Made by a program: the position numbers and the translations under genes
Assembly: GCF_003710825.1 (NCBI RefSeq)
Contig: NZ_RHHQ01000025.1
Span: 1-64,000 of the forward strand
Direction: 5' to 3'
Origin: Brevibacillus fluminis
GTDB taxonomy: Bacteria; Bacillota; Bacilli; Brevibacillales; Brevibacillaceae
DNA length: 64,000 nt
The notes under the pieces: model-generated
The model's input: only the letters and a program-made list of their open reading frames with translations
The model's database searches: none
What the model was told of the DNA's origin: nothing
Part shown: positions 1-8,277 of the stretch, piece by piece
Layout of the letters: each line of letters begins with the position of its first letter
How positions within the stretch are numbered: the stretch's first letter is position 1

Positions 1-69
1 ACTCTATTGGCTGGAGAAAGATATTTCGAATAGGGGATGAAACCTTCTCATACAACTGGTTGAGTTGGT

Positions 70-910
70 TTACACAAAATTCTTGACAGACCCGCGCAAG
101 CGATCACAACCACCTTGTAGGATGTGCCCTCTTTTCTTATCGTAGTAATGCTTTATTCTGCTATTTATTCCGCGTCGTAGTCCACATTGAACGGCTAAAT
201 ATAGAGCTCTTCGAAGTCTTTTTGATCCTCGTTTTGTTATCCGGTTACTAGTAGCTGTAAACTTACCCGAACTGTAGACACCAGGATCAAGACCTACGTA
301 GGCAACAAGCTGCTTAGCACTCGTAAATTGACGAGCATCTCCGATCCCCGCCGCAAGTTGGTCACCTATTCCTGGAATTTTCCTCAGTAGTTCCACTTCC
401 GCTAATGTCGCCGAGACTTCCTCCAGATGTTTTTCCAATCTACTTAATTGGCTTTGAAACTCAAGTCAGAGGGATACCATCCCTGCCAGGGCTATGCGTT
501 GCGATATGCTCCTTTTTTGGTTGGACCATTCAAGCAAAAACTTGTCTCAATTGATCGGTCTTCTCTTCGATCCATTATTTCGAATGAGATTTCCCGGCTT
601 GTTCCTGAATGATCGTTTCTATCTCTTCTGTCTTGGCGCCCAGACAACACTTCAGTACTTTAAGCGCCGTAGTGGAAAAAAGGTTGCTAAATACCTTCTC
701 AAACGCGGGAAAGACCTGATCCAGTAGGGCTCTCGTGTTTAACTTTGCCTGAACGTACATCGCGGTTACAAACTCATGTTTCCTTGTGATATGCTGCAGC
801 TCGGTATACAACTCATCCCATGTACGATGTGGCGTAACATCACCACGAAATATTAAACTTGCCATATCAGAAGGCTTTGCAGAGCACATCCCTAATGCCA
901 AAGTTTGCAA
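70..910 (-). pseudogene. Decayed IS110-family transposase
   Basis: Two minus-strand open stretches (575-910 and 70-438) together read as the middle and C-terminal parts of an IS110/IS116/IS902-type transposase. The second holds the conserved C-terminal domain, with IPGIG, a QLVAYVGLDPG-like stretch and a TKRGSKRLRRALY-like motif. The two parts are separated by about 135 bases without an open frame. The N-terminal DEDD RuvC-like catalytic domain is absent: the first stretch begins at the RGDVTPHRTW region that normally follows it. The element can therefore not make an active recombinase. IS110 elements have no clear terminal inverted repeats, so ends cannot be placed. It marks the left accessory part of the window. 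Confidence 0.8.
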
Positions 911-974
911 AACGATTAATAATCTATTATTTAAAGAAAAATCACGGGAGACTTTAGCTCAATACACAAATTAG

Positions 975-1005
975 ATGAAGCTGCCGCGGCGATCGGCAGC
1001 TTCAT
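975..1005. repeat. 12-bp perfect inverted repeat (terminator-like hairpin)
   Basis: The arms ATGAAGCTGCCG (975-986) and CGGCAGCTTCAT (994-1005) pair perfectly around a 7-base loop. No T-run follows on either strand, so intrinsic termination is uncertain. It lies just upstream of the IS110 remnant and may be the terminator of a lost gene. Confidence 0.5.
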
Positions 1006-1119
1006 TGCGTTAACGGGCAGCATTCAATAGCTCTTGTTTTTATGCTCGAGATAGTGGTAACATTTTACAAGAACATGTGTTTGTTTTTTGCGTTTTTAAT
1101 CGGATAAGGGGGAATAGGC

Positions 1120-1317
1120 GTGGTTGAAATCATTGAAAAGGAGCAATTTTCGGTTGTTGGAAAATTAGGAAAGGGGGGTGCTAATGAAGCTCCCAAATGG
1201 ATACCATCATTAAGAAAAGAAATAAACAGTAACTTTATTGAGATAAGCAATCTCGCCATCCATCATCACGTGCAAACGGCTCCCGTCTGTTTCGTTAAGG
1301 AGCCGATGTGTACATGA
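1120..1317 (+). pseudogene. Truncated GyrI-like / AraC effector-binding domain gene
   Basis: A GTG start at 1120 follows a good ribosome binding site (AAGGGGGA). The first 45 residues (VVEIIEKEQFSVVGKLGKG..., then WIPSLRKEINSNF.EISNLA) resemble the start of stand-alone GyrI-like small-molecule-binding proteins of the BmrR/AraC effector-binding fold. After EISNLA the similarity stops and only about 20 unrelated residues (IHHHVQTAPV...) follow before the stop, whereas the family is about 150 residues long. I infer a 3'-truncated remnant that runs into the next gene. Its tail overlaps the start of the glycosylase gene. Confidence 0.5.
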
Positions 1318-2507
1318 TGCAATTGACGAACCGCCAGGCACGGCAATTTCTGCTATTGAAGCACGGGTTGCTGGGCGAATATCATTTTACCGGAAAGCAG
1401 GGAGTAATGGATTTTGTGCGGCAGGTCGGCTGTATTCAATACGATCCCATCGATGTCTGCGGAAAAAATGCTGAACTGGTGTTGCAGTCGCGAATCAAAG
1501 GATTTAGCAAGAACATGCTCGCCGAGTTGCTGTATCAAGATAGAATCCTTGTCGATTATCCTGACAAGAATCTGGCCATTATCCCCGTCGAGGACTGGCC
1601 TTATTTTGAGCGGTACAGGCAGGCCGCCCGACAACATGCCAAGCGCTATCCCGAAATGGAAGCGTTGATAGAACAAGTACGAGCTCACATCCAAAATTAC
1701 GGTGCGCTAAGTTCGGATGATCTAAAATTGGATGGAAATTTCGTTTGGCGATCGGCCATCCACTGGAGCAGCGGAAACAATTCATCCCGGTCGGTGCTGG
1801 AGCAGATGTATTCGACAGGCGAGTTGATTATACATCACAAAAAAGGAACGCGTAAATATTACGATATCGCGGGGAAGTACATACAGCCAGATCTGCTGAA
1901 TGCGCCGGAGCCGCTGGAGTGCGAACTGGAGCATCACAAGTGGCGGGTACTGCGTCGAATCGGCGCTGTTGGCCTTTTATGGAATCGCGCATCCGACGCC
2001 TGGCTGAACATATGGGGATTGAAAGCGGAGCAGCGCAACGAGGTTTTCCGCCAACTGTTGCACGAAGCTCGCATTGTTGCAATTGCCGTGGAACAAATGA
2101 AGGAGTTACTTTATTGCCGCGCGGAGGACTTGCCGCTTATTGAAGCCGTTCTGCAAAATCCAGAGCCGAAATGGCGCTGCGAGCTGATTGCCCCACTAGA
2201 TAATTTCATATGGGACAGAAAACTGATCTACGAATTGTTTGGATTCGATTACACCTGGGAGATTTACACGCCTGCAATCAAACGGAAATTTGGCTATTAT
2301 GTTTTGCCTCTACTATACGGAGAAAGCCTCATCGGACGAGCCGAGGTAATCGCGGAGCGAAAATCCGGGACGCTGGTTGTTAAAAACATCTGGTACGAGA
2401 ACGACATAAAGCCAACAAAGCAATTGCGAACAGCCTTGAACAATTGTTTTCAAAATTTTGCATTATTCAACGGATGCGAGACGATTTCGACAGAGTCTAT
2501 GAACTGA
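1308..2507 (+). CDS. AlkX/YcaQ-type winged-helix DNA glycosylase
   Basis: About 399 residues, the usual length for the HTH_42 (YcaQ/AlkZ/AlkX) family. These enzymes unhook DNA interstrand crosslinks and excise bulky N-alkyl adducts. The catalytic Q-x-D motif of the AlkX subgroup is visible as Q44-Y-D46 in GCIQYDPIDV, where AlkZ of Streptomyces has Q-x-Q. Other family blocks are the NLAIIP-like segment near residue 90 and an LIAPLDNFIWDR-like stretch near 295. Start: GTG 1308 lies 5 bases after AAGGAG; ATG 1314 and 1317 are alternatives. The gene stands alone between a truncated gene and a short unknown frame, so no operon partner hints at the adduct it removes. Confidence 0.85.
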   Translation: MYMMQLTNRQARQFLLLKHGLLGEYHFTGKQGVMDFVRQVGCIQYDPIDVCGKNAELVLQSRIKGFSKNMLAELLYQDRILVDYPDKNLAIIPVEDWPYFERYRQAARQHAKRYPEMEALIEQVRAHIQNYGALSSDDLKLDGNFVWRSAIHWSSGNNSSRSVLEQMYSTGELIIHHKKGTRKYYDIAGKYIQPDLLNAPEPLECELEHHKWRVLRRIGAVGLLWNRASDAWLNIWGLKAEQRNEVFRQLLHEARIVAIAVEQMKELLYCRAEDLPLIEAVLQNPEPKWRCELIAPLDNFIWDRKLIYELFGFDYTWEIYTPAIKRKFGYYVLPLLYGESLIGRAEVIAERKSGTLVVKNIWYENDIKPTKQLRTALNNCFQNFALFNGCETISTESMN

Positions 2508-2540
2508 TATTTCCAGTTCCCCGGTAACATTATTAAAGCT

Positions 2541-2735
2541 TTGCGGAAACGGCCAGATTTTCTTGGGGAGGCTTTAAAAAAGATAAGACAGAAGTACGAA
2601 TCGCAAGGCTACATTCGATTGCCGCTGTACGTAAGTGTACTTTTCCTTCATCCGATGCGTCTTATCGAGAGTAAGCAAGCGTTCGTTGCGAAAATAATCA
2701 ACGAATTGTTGGGGGAGACGAAAGATCATGTCTAA
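2541..2735 (+). CDS. Short uncharacterised open frame coupled to the BtrH-like gene
   Basis: A 64-codon frame from a TTG start, in the same frame as the glycosylase gene and following its stop. Its last 8 bases overlap the start of the BtrH-like gene, and the ribosome binding site GGGGGAGA of that gene lies inside it. There is no clear ribosome binding site of its own. The product (MRKRPDFLGEALKKIRQKYES...INELLGETKDHV) is charged and helical with no family I recognise. It may be a real small protein, the tail of a deleted gene, or noise; the overlap is the only argument for translation. Confidence 0.25.
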   Translation: MRKRPDFLGEALKKIRQKYESQGYIRLPLYVSVLFLHPMRLIESKQAFVAKIINELLGETKDHV

Positions 2736-3714
2736 AATCATTGAAGGTTTCAGTCCTTTTCAAGGGGAACATTGCGAGACGACAGCAATGGGCAATTTAC
2801 TTCAATTTGCGGGAGTCCGACTATCGGAGCCGATGTTATTCGGTCTTGGGCAAGGGTTGGGATTCATTTATTGGGATTCAAAGGGGATGGACTTTCCTTT
2901 TATTGGGGGAAGAGTGAAGCCGGATGAATTAGCTGCTTGCATAGCATCCCGGCTCAACTTAATCATCAAGGCGCAAGAAACCTCGTCCATTGAAAAAGCG
3001 TGGCAGAACGTACGGAGCTTCATCGAATGCGGAATTCCGGTGGGGCTTAAGTTGGATTCCTATTATTTGGATTATTTCACGAACAAAGTGCACTTTGCCG
3101 CCCACTATGCTGTAATATATGGCATGGATGACGAATACGCCTACATGGCGGATACTAGACAACAGGGAGGACTTGTGAAGACGAGTTTGGCCCATTTGGC
3201 TATGGCTAGAAACGCAAAGGGGCCTATGAGCTCTAGGAATCGTTCCTTTACGATCGAGCCGATCGGCACCCATCCGCCGCTTATGCCCGCTGTACGATCA
3301 TCCTTAACCAAGAATGCACATGACTATTTGAATCCACCCATTCGCAATATGGGGAATAAAGGCATTATGAAAATGAGCAATGAGATCCTGAAGTGGCCTT
3401 CTCGCAGCAAGAATTTTGAGCATGATCTATGCTTGACTGCGTTATTAATGGAAAGAGCGGGAACCGGTGGCGCATTGTTTCGAAATCTATATCGAGATTT
3501 TCTAAAAGAATGTGTGGATCTGTTTGGAGACCCAAAAGTAGAACAGGCATACTTGGGGTTTACTGAAATCGCTCCAATGTGGGTTAACGTTTCTTCTTTG
3601 ATCGACCTTGCAGGAAGAACGGGAAACCAGCAGGAGTTAAACCAGGTTTCCAAGCTTTTGCTCGAGATTGCGGATAAAGAACGCGTAGCCATGGAATTTT
3701 TGTGTAATGAATAG
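2728..3714 (+). CDS. BtrH-like N-terminal domain protein (butirosin acyltransferase family)
   Basis: A 328-residue protein with the BtrH N-terminal fold followed by a DUF4872-like C-terminal region. In butirosin biosynthesis BtrH moves an acyl chain from an acyl carrier protein to an aminoglycoside; the fold is papain-like. A fitting triad is visible: C16 in GEHCETTAMGN, H126 in HFAAHYAVIYG and D142 in MADTRQQGG. No acyl carrier protein, adenylating enzyme or sugar gene lies nearby, so the substrate cannot be told. Homologues also occur as orphans or beside peptide and polyketide clusters. ATG 2728 follows GGGGGAGA. A rho-independent terminator lies about 130 bases downstream. Confidence 0.75.
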   Translation: MSKIIEGFSPFQGEHCETTAMGNLLQFAGVRLSEPMLFGLGQGLGFIYWDSKGMDFPFIGGRVKPDELAACIASRLNLIIKAQETSSIEKAWQNVRSFIECGIPVGLKLDSYYLDYFTNKVHFAAHYAVIYGMDDEYAYMADTRQQGGLVKTSLAHLAMARNAKGPMSSRNRSFTIEPIGTHPPLMPAVRSSLTKNAHDYLNPPIRNMGNKGIMKMSNEILKWPSRSKNFEHDLCLTALLMERAGTGGALFRNLYRDFLKECVDLFGDPKVEQAYLGFTEIAPMWVNVSSLIDLAGRTGNQQELNQVSKLLLEIADKERVAMEFLCNE

Positions 3715-3845
3715 GCTGAGTTCCTATTTTTAACAATCTGGTATGAAAGCAAGCGGAAACCTATATAAGAATTCCTCTGGATTTCTTGGAAATGCTCCAT
3801 TTTCCAATTAACCCTCATAAGCTGCGCAATGCTTGAAGGGACGAT

Positions 3846-3884
3846 GACGATCGTGGTAGAATTTGTCATGCGATCGTCTTTTTT
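3846..3884 (+). terminator. Rho-independent terminator upstream of pepT
   Basis: GACGATCG (3846-3853) pairs with CGATCGTC (3871-3878) and is followed by six T. It closes the transcript coming from the BtrH-like gene and insulates pepT. Confidence 0.8.
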
Positions 3885-3953
3885 GTGAATAAGGTTGATG
3901 GTTCAATCGTGTTTCGTAACGATAACGAATTGTATTGGAGTTGAGATAAGACG

Positions 3954-5186
3954 ATGAAAACGGAGATCATGAATAGATTCATCTCTTACGCAAAAGTTGA
4001 TACACAGTCCGATGAAGGCAGCGAAACCTGCCCCTCAACACCAGGGCAGCTCGTGCTGGCCAAAATGCTCGTAAACGAGCTTACAGCCATAGGGATGCAG
4101 GAAGTTACGATGGATTCGAACGGTTATGTAATGGCATCCCTTCCTGCCAATACAGACAAAGAGATTCCAACAATTGGTTTTCTTGCCCATATGGATACGG
4201 CCACCGATTTTACCGGGGCTGGCGTGAAGCCACAAATCGTAGAAAATTATAACGGACAAGACATTATCTTGAATGAAGCACAGAATGTTGTCCTTTCACC
4301 GACCGATTTTCCAGAGTTGGCTGGCTACAAAGGCCACACGTTACTAACGACAGACGGTACCACATTACTTGGCGCTGACGATAAAGCTGGTATTGCCGAA
4401 ATTATGACTGCTATGGCTTATCTGATTCAACATCCAGAACTGAAGCACGGGAAAGTAAGAGTGGCATTCACCCCGGATGAAGAAATCGGAAGAGGTCCGC
4501 ATAAGTTTGATGTATCCGCTTTCGGCGCAGTATATGCTTATACGATGGACGGCGGTCCTCTTGGCCAGCTCGAGTATGAGAGCTTTAACGCTGCAACAGC
4601 TATCATTACTTGCAAAGGGAAGAACGTTCATCCCGGATCGGCCAAAGGTAAAATGGTCAACTCAGTAAAAATAGCCATGGAGCTGCAGGGAAGGCTGCCA
4701 GCTGATGAAACACCTGAGAAGACGGAAGGCTATGAAGGCTTCTATCATTTGTCTTCCATTCAGGGTGACGTCGAGCAAACACAGCTTCGTTATTTGATCC
4801 GGGATCACGATAAGAATCGGTTTCAGGAGAGAAAGTCCGAGCTGGCTCGCATCGTAAAAGAATTACAGAAAAAATACGGAGAGAAGCGAATTGAGCTCGA
4901 AATCAAAGACGAATACTTCAACATGAGGGAAAAGATTGAGCCTGTAATGGAAGTAGTCGACATCGCTAGACAAGCACTAGAAAACCTCGGAATCGTGCCG
5001 ATTATTCAGCCGATTCGCGGTGGAACGGATGGCTCCCAGCTTTCCTACATGGGGTTGCCAACGCCGAATATATTTACGGGCGGGGAAAATTACCACGGAC
5101 GGTTCGAGTATGTTTCCGTAGACAACATGGAGAAGGCAGTGAACACGATCATCGAAATCGTGAAGCTGTATGAACAAAGAAACTAA
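3954..5186 (+). CDS. pepT: Peptidase T (tripeptide aminopeptidase)
   Basis: 410 residues, the exact size class of PepT, a cytosolic M20B zinc aminopeptidase that removes the N-terminal residue of tripeptides. Metal ligands and catalytic residues are recognisable: H79-x-D81 in FLAHMDTATD, D142 in LLGADDKAG, E176-E177 in TPDEEIGRG, D199 in YTMDGG and the late histidine in GGENYHGRFEYV. The dimerisation (lid) domain has HPGSAKGKMVNS. ATG 3954 follows a modest GGAG site. The gene is monocistronic, with a terminator on each side. Its role is peptide turnover for amino-acid supply. Confidence 0.95.
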   Translation: MKTEIMNRFISYAKVDTQSDEGSETCPSTPGQLVLAKMLVNELTAIGMQEVTMDSNGYVMASLPANTDKEIPTIGFLAHMDTATDFTGAGVKPQIVENYNGQDIILNEAQNVVLSPTDFPELAGYKGHTLLTTDGTTLLGADDKAGIAEIMTAMAYLIQHPELKHGKVRVAFTPDEEIGRGPHKFDVSAFGAVYAYTMDGGPLGQLEYESFNAATAIITCKGKNVHPGSAKGKMVNSVKIAMELQGRLPADETPEKTEGYEGFYHLSSIQGDVEQTQLRYLIRDHDKNRFQERKSELARIVKELQKKYGEKRIELEIKDEYFNMREKIEPVMEVVDIARQALENLGIVPIIQPIRGGTDGSQLSYMGLPTPNIFTGGENYHGRFEYVSVDNMEKAVNTIIEIVKLYEQRN

Positions 5187-5223
5187 ATTTGCTTGCTTAT
5201 CCGCTTTTCAAGGAATAAAACAA

Positions 5224-5256
5224 ACCCAGTCCGAATAAGACTGGGTATTTATTTTT
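5224..5256 (+). terminator. pepT terminator
   Basis: ACCCAGTC (5224-5231) pairs with GACTGGGT (5239-5246), followed by ATTTATTTTT. It sits between the convergent pepT and the HEXXH protein gene. Confidence 0.85.
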
Positions 5257-5273
5257 GCGAAATAAACCCGCGC

Positions 5274-5735
5274 TTATGTGACCAGCTGTTTGTCAGCATC
5301 AATCAATTTGCGTAACGCAGGGATAATTCGTTCCTTTTCTTGATTGCTAACCCATTCCTCTTCAATAGCGCTATAAAGCCGTTTATACTCTTCATCGGTA
5401 ATAACGTTTTTCTCCAACAACTGATCAAAACAAACCAGTTTGTCCTGCGTCCGCTTTACAATCTCCTCATAGGACAACCCGTTCCACATCATGCGCTGAT
5501 TATAGATAACATGGCCAACCTCATGCGCTAGAATGTCAGAGAACGTATCGAGGCTGATGTCCTCTTTGTCCGCCAATATGTATATAATGTTTTTTCCGTT
5601 TCGATATTCAACAAAGCCATTCGTTTGCTTGGAATTCTCTACAAAATAAACTTCACAATCATAACGGGCTTCAACCCAGGACATCATTCTCGCAAACGCT
5701 TCGTCGATTCTCGATTGGTGTGAACTGTTCATCAT
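5274..5735 (-). CDS. Small HEXXH putative zinc metalloprotein
   Basis: A 153-residue soluble protein without signal peptide. Residues 71-75 read HEVGH within SDILAHEVGHVIYNQ, a classic zincin helix. The preceding YRNGKNIIYILADKED strand also fits the minimal gluzincin layout seen in ImmA/IrrE- and SprT-like peptidases. A downstream acidic stretch (EEEWVSNQEKERI) could give the third ligand. I cannot assign a named family. The minus-strand start ATG at 5735 follows GGAAGAGGAG. It is convergent with pepT, shares its terminator region and stands alone. Confidence 0.7.
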   Translation of the reverse strand: MMNSSHQSRIDEAFARMMSWVEARYDCEVYFVENSKQTNGFVEYRNGKNIIYILADKEDISLDTFSDILAHEVGHVIYNQRMMWNGLSYEEIVKRTQDKLVCFDQLLEKNVITDEEYKRLYSAIEEEWVSNQEKERIIPALRKLIDADKQLVT

Positions 5736-5922
5736 TTCATCTCCTCTTCCTTCAAAAAGAGTGTACGGGCTGGTAGCGTGGAAAATGATAATCGCATTAC
5801 TAACATCAGATATTGAGCGAATTCTTATGCGGGTGATAGAAAGGGAAGGGGAAGATTATAGTTTACATAACATATATTATGACAACTTTCAGGCCGTTCA
5901 TTCAAAAGTTTTTTGCCGCTCG

Positions 5923-5951
5923 TTGAAATTGAATCACGGCAATAGTATAAT
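5923..5951 (+). promoter_or_regulatory. Sigma-A promoter of asnS
   Basis: TTGAAA (5923-5928), a 17-base spacer and a perfect TATAAT (5946-5951). The predicted start site is about 36 bases before the asnS ATG, so there is no room for a T-box or other leader riboswitch downstream of it. Confidence 0.8.
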
Positions 5952-5993
5952 TGAAACGGTTTCATTGTCATGGTAAATGGAGGGAAATTGTTG

Positions 5994-7283
5994 ATGTTAA
6001 CAACAATCGCTCGAATCGGGCAGCATGTAGGACAAGAAGTAAAACTGGGCTGCTGGCTGTACAACAAACGCAGCAGCGGTAAAATTCAATTCCTCCAGCT
6101 CCGCGATGGTTCTGGCTTCATTCAAGGTGTTGTCGTCAAAGCGGAAGTTAGTGAAGATGTGTGGGAAGCTGCGAAGCAGCTGACCCAAGAAAGCTCCCTG
6201 TACATAACCGGTGTGGTGCGCGAAGAAGAGCGCTCGCAAAGCGGCTATGAATTGACCGTTACTGGTGTTGAAATTATTCAATTGGTGGAAAATTACCCGA
6301 TCTCGCTGAAAGAGCACGGTGTCGACTTTTTGATGGACCACCGCCATCTCTGGCTCCGTTCGCCACGTCAGCGCGCTGCAATGGCGATCCGTTCCGAGAT
6401 CATTCGGGCCGTATACGAATTTTTCCAAGAAAACGGGTTTTACAAAGTCGATCCGCCGATTTTGACACCTACGTCTGCGGAAGGAACGACCAACTTGTTC
6501 CACACCAAATATTTTGAAGAAGACGCTTATCTTTCCCAAAGCGGTCAGCTGTATATGGAAGCTGCTGCGATGGCATTGGGCCGCGTTTATTCGTTTGGAC
6601 CAACGTTCCGTGCGGAGAAATCGAAGACACGCCGCCACTTGATCGAGTTTTGGATGATCGAGCCGGAGATGGCGTTTGTGGATCACGAAGAAAACCTGCG
6701 TGTTCAGGAAAACTTCGTCAGCCATATCGTGCAATCCGTACTGAAAAATTGCCAACGCGAATTGAAAGCGCTGGAGCGCGACGTGACCAAGCTGCAGAAC
6801 GTGCAAGGGCCGTTCCCACGCATCACGTATGATGATGCGATCAAGCTTTTGCAAGAAAAAGGCAGCGAAATCAAATGGGGCGACGATTTCGGAGCGCCGG
6901 ATGAGACGATGATTGCCGAGCATTATGACAAGCCGGTATTCATTACACACTATCCAACCGAAATCAAGGCGTTCTACATGAAACCGCATCCAGATCGTCC
7001 TGAAGTCGTGCTGTGTGCCGATTTGATCGCACCGGAAGGCTACGGCGAAATCATCGGCGGTTCGCAGCGGATTGATGATCCAGAACTGCTGGAAGCTCGC
7101 TTCAAAGAGCACGAGCTTTCCGAGGATGCATACAAATGGTACCTGGACCTGCGCAAATATGGCACAGTGCCTCACTCCGGCTTTGGCCTGGGCTTGGAGC
7201 GCACCGTCGCTTGGATTTGCGGATTGGATCACGTACGCGAAACCATTCCATTCCCACGTTTGCTGTATCGCCTCTATCCATAA
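5994..7283 (+). CDS. asnS: Asparagine--tRNA ligase
   Basis: About 429 residues. A class IIb aminoacyl-tRNA synthetase that charges tRNA(Asn). The N-terminal OB-fold anticodon-binding domain (about residues 1-110) has GQEVKLGCWLYNKRSSGKIQF. The catalytic domain shows motif 2 as FRAEKSKTRRHL and motif 3 as GFGLGLERTVAWI near the C-terminus. The pattern matches Bacillus AsnS rather than AspS. ATG 5994 is chosen because it lies 9 bases after GGAGGG and matches where homologues begin; an upstream in-frame ATG at 5970 precedes the ribosome binding site. As in Bacillus, dnaD follows, here with its own promoter after a terminator. Confidence 0.95.
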   Translation: MLTTIARIGQHVGQEVKLGCWLYNKRSSGKIQFLQLRDGSGFIQGVVVKAEVSEDVWEAAKQLTQESSLYITGVVREEERSQSGYELTVTGVEIIQLVENYPISLKEHGVDFLMDHRHLWLRSPRQRAAMAIRSEIIRAVYEFFQENGFYKVDPPILTPTSAEGTTNLFHTKYFEEDAYLSQSGQLYMEAAAMALGRVYSFGPTFRAEKSKTRRHLIEFWMIEPEMAFVDHEENLRVQENFVSHIVQSVLKNCQRELKALERDVTKLQNVQGPFPRITYDDAIKLLQEKGSEIKWGDDFGAPDETMIAEHYDKPVFITHYPTEIKAFYMKPHPDRPEVVLCADLIAPEGYGEIIGGSQRIDDPELLEARFKEHELSEDAYKWYLDLRKYGTVPHSGFGLGLERTVAWICGLDHVRETIPFPRLLYRLYP

Positions 7284-7299
7284 GAAGAGCAACGACAAG

Positions 7300-7334
7300 C
7301 GCATTCCCGGTTTGCAAGGGGGATGCGTTTTTTT
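7300..7334 (+). terminator. asnS terminator
   Basis: CGCATTCCC pairs with GGGGATGCG around a short loop, followed by seven T (7328-7334). Confidence 0.8.
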
Positions 7335-7438
7335 ATCGGAAAAACCATGCCTTCTCAATCGACAGGGGACTGCCAACCCGGTTGGCGAAAACCTGCAAAA
7401 TGTGGGCACATTAGCATCTAGGCGTGGACATGCACGAT

Positions 7439-7447
7439 TGGTATAAT
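7439..7447 (+). promoter_or_regulatory. Extended -10 promoter of dnaD
   Basis: TG-G-TATAAT, an extended -10 with a perfect hexamer (7442-7447), 23 bases before the dnaD ATG. No good -35 is visible at 17 bases, which is usual for extended -10 promoters. Confidence 0.65.
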
Positions 7448-7470
7448 GAAGGATGAGGTGAAAAAACGAC

Positions 7471-8145
7471 ATGGATCGACAAATATTACAGTTATTGCAG
7501 GAAGGGGCCACCACCATAACCAACCTGCTCTTGAAACGATACAAGCGCTTGTCTCTTTCTGACGAGGAAATGATGCTGATCATTCATCTGCTTTCCTTTC
7601 AACAGGAAGGAAATCGGTTTCCAACCCTTTCCCAGTTAGAGGAGCGGCTGTCGATGCCGGGTATTCGCCTTATTCAATCCTTACAAAAGTTGACCAAGGA
7701 AGATTGGATTGCGATCGATGAAATCGTTGACCCTGAAAATGGAAAACGATACGAGCAATATAATTTGCAGCCCTTGTATTACAAGCTGAATCGCTTGCTG
7801 TTGGAAGAGCAATCATTCGTGGTGCCGGTTTCTGAATCATTTCCGTCTCCGCGATTGGATACAGACGGAGGCGAACATCCAGAGAGCCTCTATTCACAGT
7901 TCGAGCAATCGTTCGGTCGGCCACTCTCTTCGATTGAGATCGAGACGATGCAATGCTGGGTGGAGCAGGACCGGTATTCGGAAGAGCTGATCATGACGGC
8001 CCTGCGTGAAGCTCAGTCGGTCGGGAAGCTGTACATCCGCTATATCGACCGGATTTTGCTGGAATGGACAAGGCAAAAAATCACGACTGTGGAGGAAGCA
8101 CGCAACTACAGTTTGCGGTTTCGTCGTCCCTCCATGCAGCGATAA
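7471..8145 (+). CDS. dnaD: DnaD replication initiation protein
   Basis: 224 residues. DnaD is a primosomal DNA-remodelling protein that acts with DnaB and DnaI to load the replicative helicase at oriC and at restart sites. The N-terminal winged-helix domain (DDBH1, about 1-100) includes LPTLSQLEERLSM-type HTH sequence. The C-terminal DDBH2 domain (about 130-210) has SQFEQSFGRPLSSIEIETM and the YIRYIDRILLEW segment, the YxxxIxxxW DNA-binding motif of DnaD/DnaB. Position directly after asnS matches Bacillus. In Bacillus, nth usually follows, but here a terminator and the glycan cluster come next, so the locus has been rearranged. Confidence 0.93.
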   Translation: MDRQILQLLQEGATTITNLLLKRYKRLSLSDEEMMLIIHLLSFQQEGNRFPTLSQLEERLSMPGIRLIQSLQKLTKEDWIAIDEIVDPENGKRYEQYNLQPLYYKLNRLLLEEQSFVVPVSESFPSPRLDTDGGEHPESLYSQFEQSFGRPLSSIEIETMQCWVEQDRYSEELIMTALREAQSVGKLYIRYIDRILLEWTRQKITTVEEARNYSLRFRRPSMQR

Positions 8146-8153
8146 TCATAGTA

Positions 8154-8187
8154 AAAAACCGTTATGCACATGCATAACGGTTTTTCT
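8154..8187. terminator. Bidirectional terminator after dnaD
   Basis: A 15-bp perfect stem (AAAAACCGTTATGCA against TGCATAACGGTTTTT) with a 2-base loop, flanked by A-run and T-run. Confidence 0.85.
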
Positions 8188-8199
8188 TACGTGCACATG

Positions 8200-8228
8200 T
8201 ACCCATTAAAACCTCCCTACATACGATA
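8200..8228 (+). promoter_or_regulatory. Candidate sigma-K promoter of the glycan cluster
   Basis: The sequence ACC (8201-8203), 16 bases, then CATACGATA (8220-8228) fits the sigma-K pattern mACm-N16-CATAnnnTA except for one flanking base. It lies 50 bases before the first gene of a CotSA-like cluster, and no sigma-A promoter is evident there. Mother-cell expression is inferred, not shown. Confidence 0.45.
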
Positions 8229-8277
8229 TAGAAGAATCTGAAGGCTGTAGGCCTGAGGTTTGTAAGGAGGGATTCGC

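Noticed and set aside
5736..5993. T-box leader or small gene upstream of asnS
   Set aside because: The promoter at 5923-5951 leaves too short a leader, no T-box sequence is seen, and the 71-codon frame there contains the promoter.
5997..7583. 528-codon minus-strand open frame over asnS
   Set aside because: Antisense shadow of asnS extending over its terminator and the dnaD start; no recognisable product.
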